Shown here piece by piece: positions 1-5,896 of a stretch of DNA of 5,896 nt (within the stretch, counting starts at the first letter, position 1; each line of letters starts with the position of its first letter). The DNA comes from Acidobacteriota bacterium (lineage in GTDB: Bacteria; Acidobacteriota; Terriglobia; Terriglobales; Acidobacteriaceae): assembly GCA_003225615.1 (NCBI GenBank), contig QIAS01000238.1, positions 1 through 5,896 on the forward strand, read 5' to 3'. A model generated the notes under the pieces. That model did no database searches. It saw nothing but the letters and a program-made list of their open reading frames with translations, and was not told where the DNA came from. A program made the translations under genes and the position numbers.

Positions 1-156
1 TTGAACCGCGAGGTTTTAAAGCGGGCTTTGTTTTATGGTGGCGTTATGGGATCCTTTGCTGTCGAGCGCTTCGGAACGGAGCGGCTGCAATCGCTGACGC
101 GGGCGGAGATTGACGGGCGCTTTCAAGTTTTTCGCGAACTCACTCACCTGGAATAA
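1..156 (+). CDS. C-terminal end of a probable PfkB-family sugar kinase (5'-truncated by window edge)
   Basis: The window opens inside an open frame of 51 codons that ends with TAA at 154-156. Codon 1 is TTG, but this is only the window edge and probably not the start. The visible peptide reads LNREVLKRALFYGGVMGSF (residues 1-19), continues with AVERFGTERLQ, and ends in RFQVFRELTHLE. The pattern of a small-residue helix (YGGVMGSFAVE), then a 'LxxLTRAEID' helix and a terminal 'FRELTH' resembles the last two helices of ribokinase/PfkB-type carbohydrate kinases as I remember them from several bacterial phyla. That family phosphorylates sugars or nucleosides with ATP in the cytoplasm. The catalytic GAGD motif would lie upstream of the window and cannot be seen, so substrate and activity are unknown. 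The next gene starts 3 bases after the stop, which suggests cotranscription. Confidence 0.6.
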   Translation: MNREVLKRALFYGGVMGSFAVERFGTERLQSLTRAEIDGRFQVFRELTHLE

Positions 157-159
157 TCA

Positions 160-1860
160 ATGCAGCGCATAGGCTGGGACCGCGAAACTGCGACGGTGGC
201 GGCCCTGGCAGCGTGTGTCTCACTTGTTGCCTTCCTCTTCTATTTCCAGCATGGGGCAGTGCTGCTGTATGGCGACGCGGTGGCGCACATCAACATTGCG
301 CGGCGAGTATTCGACTCTCGCACTCCCGGCTTGCTGCAACTGGGGACGGTGTGGCTCCCGCTGCCGCACCTTCTGATGATTCCTTTCCTGGTTTCCAATT
401 GGGCCTGGCGGACGGGGGTGGGTGGATCGATTCCATCCATGATTGGCTATGTCGCAGGGTGCGTTGGAATTTTTCGGTTAGTGCGCGGAGCAATGAGTTT
501 TCCTTCTGAGCCGGATGCGATGGCGCGACTGGCGGCCTGGTCGGCAACTCTGGTGTACGCGGCGAATCCGAACTTGCTTTACCTGCAGAGCACGGCGATG
601 ACGGAACCGCTTTATCTGGCTTTTTTCGTGTGGGCGGTGGTGTATTTCACGGAGTTCATTCGCCAGAGATCGAAGGCGTGGGACGATTTGCGGTCATCGC
701 CATCGGGGTCTCTGATGAAATGCGGCCTTTGCTTAGCGGGAGCGGAACTGACGCGCTATGACGGATGGTTTGCGGCGGTCGTAATTTCGGCGGCCGCGTT
801 GCTGGTTGTCGTCAAGGCGCCGGACGGGCCGGAACTCAGGCGATCCGCTCGCAAATTCATCCTGCTGACGGCGGCCGTGCCTGTGCTGTGGCTGGCCTAT
901 AACGGAATCATCTATCGCAATCCGCTGGAGTTCGCGAACGGGCCATATTCGGCGCGGGCGATTGAGCTGCGTTCAGCAAAGCCCGGATCTCCTCCGCATC
1001 CGGGGTGGCACAATCTGCGAGTCGCGGGAGTTTACTTTTTCAAGTCAGCGGAACTGAACCTTGGCGAGGGAAACTGGCAGAGAATCTGGGTCGTGATGTT
1101 GTTGTCGGGAAGTCTGGCAGTGGTGGCTTTTGCGCGACGGCTGATTCCACTTTTCTTGTTGTGGCTGCCTCTGCCTTTTTACATGCTTTCGATCGCCTAT
1201 GGCGGGGTGCCGACATTCGTTCCTGTATGGTGGCCTTTTTCCTACTACAACGTGCGCTACGGGCTGCAACTGTTGCCGGCGTTTGCCGTGTTTTTCGGCG
1301 TGGTTGTATACGTCGTGGTTGGTTCGGCTAGAAACACGACGGTGCGCGTGGCGCTCGCGTTTGCCGCTCTCTGCCTTGTTGCGGGCAGCTATTTGTCAGT
1401 TCGGCGGGCGGGACCGGTGAGCTATCAGGAAGCGTGGGTGAACTCGCGGTCGCGAATTGCGCTGGAGAGCGAACTGGCTAGGCAACTGAAATCACTTCCG
1501 CAGGATTCCACTCTTCTCATGTATCTGGGGGACCATGTAGGAGCACTGCAACTGGCGGGAATTCGGCTCCGGCGAGTGATTCAGGAAGGCAATCATCGGA
1601 CCTGGAAGCAGCCAGCGGATCCGACCGGGTTATGGGAGCGGGCACTGGCTGAGCCGGAACAGTATGCCGACTACGCCGTCGCCGTGGCAGGCGATCCCGT
1701 GTGGGACGCGGTGCAGAAGCACAACCTGCAGAGCATTGTCCACATTCATGCTCTGGGGCAACCGGAAGCCGCAATTTACCGCACGCGGCCTCTGGCGCCG
1801 GTAATCAGCAGCGTCAACGCCGCCTCGCCGGATGCCGCAGGAGCCACGGTTTTCCGGTGA
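160..1860 (+). CDS. Polytopic membrane protein, probable GT-C-fold glycosyltransferase (ArnT/PMT-like)
   Basis: This is a 566-residue protein with many hydrophobic segments, roughly at residues 11-30, 66-80, 93-107, 123-140, 150-166, 186-197, 203-218, 232-250, 309-324, 328-348, 368-388 and 394-411. A mostly soluble C-terminal part follows (about 415-566). After the first membrane segment comes a loop with GDAVAHINIARRV (residues 38-50) and then a PGLLQLGTVWLPLPH stretch (56-70). An acidic residue (here Asp39) in the first extracytoplasmic loop is the hallmark of GT-C glycosyltransferases, which transfer sugars from polyprenyl-phosphate donors outside the membrane. Further family-like motifs are TAMTEPLY (145-152, Glu149), LTRYDGW (197-203) and NVRYGLQLLP (364-373). 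Donor and acceptor cannot be read from the sequence. The start ATG is 3 bases after the upstream kinase stop, with a weak GGA 5-8 bases ahead. Association with the kinase suggests glycan metabolism, which is inference. A general polytopic membrane protein of unknown role is the alternative. Confidence 0.65.
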   Translation: MQRIGWDRETATVAALAACVSLVAFLFYFQHGAVLLYGDAVAHINIARRVFDSRTPGLLQLGTVWLPLPHLLMIPFLVSNWAWRTGVGGSIPSMIGYVAGCVGIFRLVRGAMSFPSEPDAMARLAAWSATLVYAANPNLLYLQSTAMTEPLYLAFFVWAVVYFTEFIRQRSKAWDDLRSSPSGSLMKCGLCLAGAELTRYDGWFAAVVISAAALLVVVKAPDGPELRRSARKFILLTAAVPVLWLAYNGIIYRNPLEFANGPYSARAIELRSAKPGSPPHPGWHNLRVAGVYFFKSAELNLGEGNWQRIWVVMLLSGSLAVVAFARRLIPLFLLWLPLPFYMLSIAYGGVPTFVPVWWPFSYYNVRYGLQLLPAFAVFFGVVVYVVVGSARNTTVRVALAFAALCLVAGSYLSVRRAGPVSYQEAWVNSRSRIALESELARQLKSLPQDSTLLMYLGDHVGALQLAGIRLRRVIQEGNHRTWKQPADPTGLWERALAEPEQYADYAVAVAGDPVWDAVQKHNLQSIVHIHALGQPEAAIYRTRPLAPVISSVNAASPDAAGATVFR

Positions 1861-1866
1861 TAAAAT
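1858..1866 (+). promoter_or_regulatory. Possible extended -10 promoter for the MgtC-family gene
   Basis: The bases TGATAAAAT match the extended -10 pattern TGnTATAAT with one mismatch in the hexamer (TAAAAT). The TG belongs to the stop codon of the glycosyltransferase gene. No -35 match is visible at 17 bases' spacing (CAGGAG), as is tolerated for extended -10 promoters. It lies 25 bases before the ATG at 1892, so the predicted transcript would have a leader of about 19 bases. This short AT-rich patch stands out in GC-rich surroundings. The call rests on sequence match alone. Confidence 0.35.
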
Positions 1867-1891
1867 TTAGTCGCTCCGGCTCGCAACCGAA

Positions 1892-2578
1892 ATGCATGTG
1901 ATTCAAAATGCGATGGGGGTCGTCGTCACCTCCACCATTTTCCGCTTGGTAGTGGCGGCTATTCTGGGCGGAATCATTGGGCTCGAACGGCAACTGCATC
2001 GCAAGCCGGCCGGGCTGCGCACCAACCTCTTCATTTGTTTTGGCGCGGCCATGTTCACCATCATGTCGGACGAATTGGCCGCGAGCTTTGGCGGCGATCA
2101 CACGCGGGTGGCGGCACAGATTATTCCGGGCATTGGTTTTATTGGCGCGGGATCCATTCTCCATTCTCATGGGTCGGTGACGGGTTTGACCACGGCGGCC
2201 ACGCTCTTCGTGGTGGCATCGGTGGGGATGGCGGCGGGTGGCGGGCTCTACATTACGGCGGTATTTGCGACTCTTGTGATTCTGATTTGCCTGGCGGTCT
2301 TGGGCAAAATGGAAAGGCACTTTGAGCTAAAGTCCCTCGCCCTGAGCTACGAGGTTACCGGCAAGACGGTCGAGGAGGTGGTGGACGAAGTGAACCGCGT
2401 CCTGGAAGAAGAAAGCCTCGGCATGCAGAATGTTCATGCCGCGTCGACCGATGGACAATCGCGAGTAGTGTTTACTGTCGACTGCGAGCGCGCGGAGCAC
2501 GAAGCTTTGAATATACGATTGCGCGAATCGCAGCTGTTCTCCACTGTGCGATCCCTCGGCGGTCCGGAACGCGAATGA
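1892..2578 (+). CDS. MgtC/SapB-family inner-membrane protein
   Basis: This 228-residue protein has the full MgtC/SapB layout: a five-segment membrane domain (about residues 16-31, 46-59, 73-90, 98-115 and 118-137) followed by a soluble C-terminal domain (about 148-222) that is probably ACT-like. Diagnostic motifs are GGIIGLERQLHRKPAGLRTN (26-45), TRVAAQIIPGIGFIGAGSIL (71-90) and GLTTAATLFVVASVGMAAGG (98-117). In Salmonella and Mycobacterium MgtC supports growth at low Mg2+ and inside macrophages and affects the F-ATPase, while many homologues in free-living bacteria have no assigned role. The stated start is the first ATG; a second in-frame ATG at 1913 (Met8) would still leave the first membrane helix whole. 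Neither has a clear Shine-Dalgarno sequence. The stop overlaps the dapF start by 4 bases (ATGA), so translational coupling is likely. The family is certain; the physiological role is not. Confidence 0.9.
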   Translation: MHVIQNAMGVVVTSTIFRLVVAAILGGIIGLERQLHRKPAGLRTNLFICFGAAMFTIMSDELAASFGGDHTRVAAQIIPGIGFIGAGSILHSHGSVTGLTTAATLFVVASVGMAAGGGLYITAVFATLVILICLAVLGKMERHFELKSLALSYEVTGKTVEEVVDEVNRVLEEESLGMQNVHAASTDGQSRVVFTVDCERAEHEALNIRLRESQLFSTVRSLGGPERE

Positions 2579-3375
2579 CGAATGCCTTCCGGCCTACCAT
2601 CATTCCTTTTACGAAGGCAAACGCGTGCGGCAATGATTTCCTGATTATTGATGGCATGCATGCTCCTGCCGATTTGGCAGCGTTCAGCCGGCGTGTGTGC
2701 GATCGGCATGCCGGGGTTGGGGCGGACGGGGTGGAGTGGCTGTTTCCGGCGCCAGATGCCAATATCAGGGCGCGGCTGTTTAACGCGGATGGATCGGAAG
2801 CAGAGATCTCCGGCAATGGAACGCGGTGTGTGGCGGCTTATTTGTGTGCGGAGCAGGCGAAAGACAAACTTGTGATTCGTACCGGGGCAGGGTTGAAGAC
2901 GTGCGTGCTCACGGCTCGAAATGAATCGAGCTTCGAGTTTGAAATTGCCATGGGTGAGCCGCGGGTGGGAGATGAATTTTCCATAAAACTGGCTTTTGGC
3001 GAGGTGCGGGGGATTCCGGTGTCGATGGGGAATCCGCATTTTGTTGTTTTCGTGGAGGAGTTCGGGCCGGGGTGGCAGGGAGAGGCAGCGGAGATGGGGC
3101 GGCACCATGACTTCAAGTATGGGATTAACGTTGAACTGGTGCGGGTGAAGGATCGGCAGAATGTGGAGGCTCGGTTCTTTGAGCGGGGAGTAGGAGAGAC
3201 GCAGTCTTCGGGGACGGGCTCTTGCGCGTCAGCAGTGGCTGCGATTGCCGGCAAGCGGGCAGAGTCGCCGGTGCGCGTGCACACTCCGGGCGGAGTGCAG
3301 GCGGTGCGCTGGGAGGACCAAGTTTTTCTGCGGGGTCCGGCACAACTCGTCTGCCGAGGGGAGTTTTTCGTTTAG
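2575..3375 (+). CDS. dapF: Diaminopimelate epimerase (DapF) family protein with both catalytic Cys replaced by Ser
   Basis: DapF converts LL- to meso-diaminopimelate in the cytoplasm, supplying lysine and peptidoglycan synthesis. This 266-residue protein is close to the usual length (274 in E. coli) and shows the twin-domain family motifs: FTKANACGNDFLIID (12-26), CDRHAGVGADGVEW (42-55), FNADGSEAEISGNGTRC (69-85), SMGNPHFV (150-157), ERGVGETQSSGTGSCA (203-218) and TPGG (237-240). In characterised enzymes the two acid/base residues are cysteines, in '-CGNG-' and '-(A)CGTG-'. Here both are serine: Ser79 (codon TCC, 2809-2811) and Ser212 (codon TCG, 3208-3210). Cys19, in the motif that is usually HGLGND, is a possible replacement thiol. 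The reading frame is intact and all other motifs are kept, so decay is unlikely. It may be a serine-type epimerase or have other isomerase or lyase chemistry. The start overlaps the MgtC-family stop (ATGA), and cell-wall genes follow. Family membership is sure; the exact reaction is inferred. Confidence 0.88.
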   Translation: MTNAFRPTIIPFTKANACGNDFLIIDGMHAPADLAAFSRRVCDRHAGVGADGVEWLFPAPDANIRARLFNADGSEAEISGNGTRCVAAYLCAEQAKDKLVIRTGAGLKTCVLTARNESSFEFEIAMGEPRVGDEFSIKLAFGEVRGIPVSMGNPHFVVFVEEFGPGWQGEAAEMGRHHDFKYGINVELVRVKDRQNVEARFFERGVGETQSSGTGSCASAVAAIAGKRAESPVRVHTPGGVQAVRWEDQVFLRGPAQLVCRGEFFV

Positions 3376-3388
3376 GATTTGAATTCAC

Positions 3389-4378
3389 ATGCAGACGAAC
3401 CGCCAAATCCCGCTTGTGAAGCCTCCGGCGCTGCAGGCGGGAGATACGATCGGCATCGTTGCACCGGCCAGCAACATTAAGCGCGAGCTTTTGGAGAAGG
3501 GTTGCGAAACACTGCGGCAGCTGCGATACAAGCCATTTTATTTCGATTCGATTTTCGATCAGGATCTGTATTTTGCCGGATCGGTGGAGCGGCGGGTGCG
3601 CGAACTGGAGGAGATGTTCGCGCGGGACGACGTGCGAGCTATTTTCTGCGCCCGCGGCGGCTATGGGGCTAATTACCTTTTGAGCGCGCTCGATCCGCAG
3701 AAGATTGTTGCCCATCCGAAGATTTTCATGGGGTACAGCGACATCACTACGCTGCTGACTTGTTTTGTGGATTCTGCAGGCTTCGTGACTTTTCATGGGC
3801 CGATGGTCACGAAAGACTTTTCGCTGGCGGACGGGGTGGAGCTGGCATCCTGGGAGGCCGCTCTAACGGGCTTGTCCCAATGGGAACTCGATCTGGATGC
3901 GGGTTCTGGGGTAAAAGGTCTGGTGGAGGGTCGGGCAGAAGGGGTTCTGTACGGCGGTTGCCTTTCGATGCTAGCGGCGTCTTTGGGCACGCCTCACGAG
4001 ATTCGCACTGCGGACAAGATCCTCTTCATGGAAGATGTAGCTGCCAAGCCTTACCAGATTGACCGCATGCTTATGCAGTTGAAGCTGGCGGGCAAGCTGA
4101 GCGGAGTACGGGGAATCGTGTTTGGCGAGATGCTGGACTGCGTTCAGACCAAGGATCAGGGATACACGCTCGAAGAAGTTATTTTGCGGGTCGTTGGGGA
4201 CTTAGGTATTCCGGTCGCTTTTGGGTTGCGGTCAGGGCATGTTTCGCGTGGGAATGTTACTTTGCCGATCGGCGTGCGAGCGTCTTTGACGGTTGGTGGA
4301 GAGCGGGTGCGTTTGGAGATTTTAGAATCGGCTACCGTGGCCTCAGGCAGGCGGGCAGAAACGCCCGCGCGACATTAA
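3389..4378 (+). CDS. ldcA: LD-carboxypeptidase (peptidase family S66, LdcA/MccF-like)
   Basis: Family S66 enzymes are cytoplasmic serine peptidases that remove the terminal D-Ala from murein tetrapeptides (LdcA) or cleave related amide bonds (MccF, microcin C resistance). The 329-residue protein starts with the typical ALQAGDTIGIVAPAS (14-28). It shows ARGGYGANYLL (88-98), then the nucleophile motif MGYSDITTL with Ser117. The remaining triad residues are Glu215 in LFMEDV and His284 in SGHVSRGNVTLPIG, in the order Ser-Glu-His known from Pseudomonas LdcA. No signal peptide is visible, as expected for recycling in the cytoplasm. The start lies 13 bases after the dapF stop, with AGGA at 3374-3377 as a weak ribosome-binding site. 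mpl follows after 4 bases; LdcA would produce the tripeptide that Mpl uses, which favours LdcA over MccF function. The last ~14 residues (from about 316) lie beyond the conserved domain and are encoded partly by a palindrome. Confidence 0.9.
   Translation: MQTNRQIPLVKPPALQAGDTIGIVAPASNIKRELLEKGCETLRQLRYKPFYFDSIFDQDLYFAGSVERRVRELEEMFARDDVRAIFCARGGYGANYLLSALDPQKIVAHPKIFMGYSDITTLLTCFVDSAGFVTFHGPMVTKDFSLADGVELASWEAALTGLSQWELDLDAGSGVKGLVEGRAEGVLYGGCLSMLAASLGTPHEIRTADKILFMEDVAAKPYQIDRMLMQLKLAGKLSGVRGIVFGEMLDCVQTKDQGYTLEEVILRVVGDLGIPVAFGLRSGHVSRGNVTLPIGVRASLTVGGERVRLEILESATVASGRRAETPARH
4351..4368. repeat. GC-rich palindrome at the 3' end of ldcA, REP-like
   Basis: A perfect 6-base inverted repeat, GCGGGC (4351-4356) and GCCCGC (4363-4368), is separated by the 6-base loop AGAAAC. 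It lies inside the last codons of ldcA and ends 14 bases before the mpl ATG. No T-run follows, so it is not a typical intrinsic terminator. Its wider context (AGGCGGGCAGAAACGCCCGC, then GCGACA) resembles short palindromic repeats that I associate with intergenic regions of soil bacteria, but copy number cannot be judged from one window. It might instead fold in the mRNA and affect mpl initiation or message stability. Confidence 0.45.
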
Positions 4379-4382
4379 TAAT

Positions 4383-5843
4383 ATGGCAGAAAAAAAGCAC
4401 GTTCATTTGATTGGAATTTGCGGCACGGCTATGGCTTCTCTGGCGGGCATGCTGAAGCAGCGCGGGTTTCGCGTAACCGGATCGGATGCGGCGGCTTACC
4501 CGCCAATGTCGGTGTTTTTAGGCGAGATGGGGATTCCTGTGGCGCAGCCGTTTGATCCCAGAAATCTGAGGCCGCGGCCGGACCTGGTCATCGTGGGGAA
4601 CGCCATCTCGCGAGGAAACCCGGAGCTTGAGCACTTGCTGGATGAGCGCATTCCCTTTTGTTCTTTGCCGCAGATTTTGCATGATGAATTTTTGCGCGGC
4701 AAGGAAGTGCTGGTGGTCGCGGGAACCCACGGCAAGACCACCACGACTTCGATGCTTTCCTGGATTTTTCATACGGCTGGGCAGCAGCCTTCATTTCTAA
4801 TTGGCGGGATTGCGGAGAATTTTGGCAGCAGCTTCGCGCTGGGGCAAGGACGCTATTTCATCCTCGAAGGTGATGAGTACGACACAGCATTCTTCGACAA
4901 GGGACCGAAGTTCCTGCACTACTTTCCTGACTCGGTGATTCTCACTTCGGTTGAGTTTGATCATGCCGATATCTACAAGGATCTGGACGCGGTGGAGATA
5001 GCTTTCAAGCGGCTGGTAAACCTGGTGCCGCGGCGGGGACGGATTGTGGCTTTTGATTCGGGGGAGAGCGTGGAGCGGTGTCTCAGCCGGGCGTTTTGTC
5101 CGGTGGAGCGGTACGGCTCGGCGGCACACTCGGATTGGCAAGTGGCAAATTTGCGGCTAGATCCGTCACGAACCACGTGGTCGGTGCTGCGCAAGGGCGA
5201 GCCGTGGGCGGATTTCGAGTTTTCTCTGGGCGGGGAGTACAACGTCTGGAATGCGACCGCGGCAGCAGCATTGGCTGCGAGTTGCGGAATTTCCAAAGAT
5301 GAGATTCGCGCGGCGCTGAAGACTTTCAAAAGCGTGAAGCGGCGGCTGGAAGTGAAGGCGCAGGTGAACGGCGTCACGATTATTGACGACTTTGCGCACC
5401 ATCCGACCGCGATTGCAAGTACGCTGGCGGCGCTGCGGTCGCGCTATCCCGGGGCCCGTATCTGGACAATTCTCGAGCCACGGTCGAATACCTTGCGGCG
5501 TAACGTGCTGCAAAATGATTTGGCCAGGAGCCTGGCTCTGGCGGATGAAGTTGTCGTAGCGGGAGTTTTCAAGTCGGATTCGATTCCGGAAGCGGAGCGG
5601 CTAGATCTGGCAGCGCTGGCGATGCAGATCCAGAAGCACGGGCGGAGAGCGCGGGTCATTGCCGATGTGGAATCGATTGTGGCGATGGTTGCTCCGGAGA
5701 TGCGCTCGGGTGACGTGGTGGCAATTCTTTCCAACGGCGGCTTCGGCGGCATTTATGAAAAGCTACCGCAACGTCTGCGGTCGCTGGCTACCAATCAAGT
5801 TGGCAACAAGGTCAGTTCTATAGAGGCCCCCGCCAAAGCATGA
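4383..5843 (+). CDS. mpl: UDP-N-acetylmuramate:L-Ala-gamma-D-Glu-mDAP ligase (murein peptide ligase Mpl)
   Basis: Mpl joins the recovered tripeptide L-Ala-gamma-D-Glu-mDAP to UDP-MurNAc with ATP, bypassing MurC, MurD and MurE in peptidoglycan recycling. The 486-residue protein has the Mur-ligase layout. The N-terminal UDP-binding part carries LIGICGTAM (9-17) and AYPPMS (38-43). The central ATPase domain has the P-loop VVAGTHGKTTTT (111-122), EGDEYDTAFFDK (162-173) and EFDHADIY (191-198). The C-terminal domain has DDFAHHPTAI (335-344), LEPRSNT (364-370) and SNGGFGGIYEK (450-460). YPPMS, FAHHPTAI, LEPRSNT and SNGGFGGI separate Mpl from MurC, which has different signatures at these positions. 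About 25 residues extend past the conserved end, making it longer than E. coli Mpl (457). It begins 4 bases after ldcA with no clear Shine-Dalgarno sequence, so initiation probably depends on translation of ldcA. Its stop overlaps the next start (ATGA). Confidence 0.95.
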   Translation: MAEKKHVHLIGICGTAMASLAGMLKQRGFRVTGSDAAAYPPMSVFLGEMGIPVAQPFDPRNLRPRPDLVIVGNAISRGNPELEHLLDERIPFCSLPQILHDEFLRGKEVLVVAGTHGKTTTTSMLSWIFHTAGQQPSFLIGGIAENFGSSFALGQGRYFILEGDEYDTAFFDKGPKFLHYFPDSVILTSVEFDHADIYKDLDAVEIAFKRLVNLVPRRGRIVAFDSGESVERCLSRAFCPVERYGSAAHSDWQVANLRLDPSRTTWSVLRKGEPWADFEFSLGGEYNVWNATAAAALAASCGISKDEIRAALKTFKSVKRRLEVKAQVNGVTIIDDFAHHPTAIASTLAALRSRYPGARIWTILEPRSNTLRRNVLQNDLARSLALADEVVVAGVFKSDSIPEAERLDLAALAMQIQKHGRRARVIADVESIVAMVAPEMRSGDVVAILSNGGFGGIYEKLPQRLRSLATNQVGNKVSSIEAPAKA

Positions 5844-5896
5844 TGCGACTCAGCCGGTGGCACGCTGCGTTTGCCGTGCTTTTAGTGAACGCGGTA
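5840..5896 (+). CDS. Start of a gene with a signal-peptide-like N-terminus (3'-truncated by window edge)
   Basis: An ATG at 5840 overlaps the mpl stop codon (ATGA, 5840-5843), and a second ATG in the same frame follows directly at 5843. The 19 visible residues, MMRLSRWHAAFAVLLVNAV, have a short basic start (Arg3, Arg6) followed by a hydrophobic run. This fits a signal peptide or a first membrane helix of an exported protein. The frame is open to the window end. The 4-base overlap matches the spacing style used elsewhere in this cluster, which supports a real gene cotranscribed with mpl. The product cannot be identified from so little sequence. Confidence 0.55.
   Translation, partial: MMRLSRWHAAFAVLLVNAV

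Noticed and set aside
1814..2320. A 168-codon open frame on the - strand over the MgtC-family gene
   Set aside because: Its translation is rich in Arg, His, Asn and Gln with no recognisable domain, and it lies opposite a gene with clear family motifs. High GC content commonly leaves such antisense frames open.
2434..3108. A 224-codon open frame on the - strand over the MgtC-family gene end and dapF
   Set aside because: Low-complexity basic composition, no motif, and entirely antisense to well-supported genes.
2575..3375. dapF as a pseudogene because of the missing catalytic cysteines
   Set aside because: The frame is full length, every other family motif is kept, and it is coupled to its neighbours; the changes are precise Ser substitutions, not signs of decay.
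3125..3796. A 223-codon open frame on the - strand across the dapF-ldcA junction
   Set aside because: Antisense to conserved catalytic regions of both genes; no domain-like pattern and no upstream ribosome-binding site worth noting.
4351..4376. The ldcA-end hairpin as an intrinsic terminator
   Set aside because: No T-tract follows the stem, and mpl begins 14 bases downstream with operon-style spacing.
5800..5824. TTGGCA and TATAGA as a promoter for the gene that begins at 5840
   Set aside because: The two hexamers are only 13 bases apart, too short for a sigma-70-type promoter, and the gene start overlaps the mpl stop, which fits cotranscription.
4383..5843. Annotation of the ligase as MurC
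   Set aside because: The signatures YPPMS, EFDHADIY, FAHHPTAI, LEPRSNT and SNGGFGGI are those of Mpl, and the ldcA neighbour fits recycling.

Overview
All genes in this 5.9 kb window lie on the + strand and are packed tightly. Two neighbouring pairs overlap by 4 bases (ATGA); the other gaps are 3, 31, 13 and 4 bases. The window is GC-rich, and the mix of protein families looks like a chromosomal segment of a Gram-negative-type soil bacterium. From recollection of protein style I favour Acidobacteria (Terriglobia/Koribacter-like), but this is inference without a database search. No stretch above 300 bases lacks a gene. I saw no tRNA, rRNA, CRISPR array or insertion sequence.

Left part (1-1860): the C-terminal end of a probable PfkB-family sugar kinase, then after 3 bases a 566-residue polytopic membrane protein that looks like a GT-C-fold, lipid-sugar-dependent glycosyltransferase. 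Middle (1892-2578): an MgtC/SapB-family membrane protein, possibly with its own extended -10 promoter placed over the stop codon of the glycosyltransferase gene. Right part (2575-5843): a cell-wall block of a dapF-family gene, an S66 LD-carboxypeptidase (ldcA) and the murein-peptide ligase mpl. The start of a further gene with a signal-peptide-like N-terminus overlaps the end of mpl and runs off the window.

The functional logic of the right part is peptidoglycan supply and recycling. DapF would make meso-diaminopimelate (mDAP). LdcA trims the terminal D-Ala from recovered tetrapeptides. Mpl attaches the resulting L-Ala-D-Glu-mDAP tripeptide directly to UDP-MurNAc.

The most striking observation is that the DapF-family protein keeps the whole family scaffold, but both catalytic cysteines (Cys73 and Cys217 in the E. 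coli/H. influenzae enzymes) are serines here (Ser79 and Ser212). A new cysteine, Cys19, sits next to the conserved Asn of the first active-site motif. This is either a serine-type variant of the epimerase or an enzyme with altered chemistry. A second, smaller point is a GC-rich palindrome forming the last codons of ldcA just upstream of mpl.
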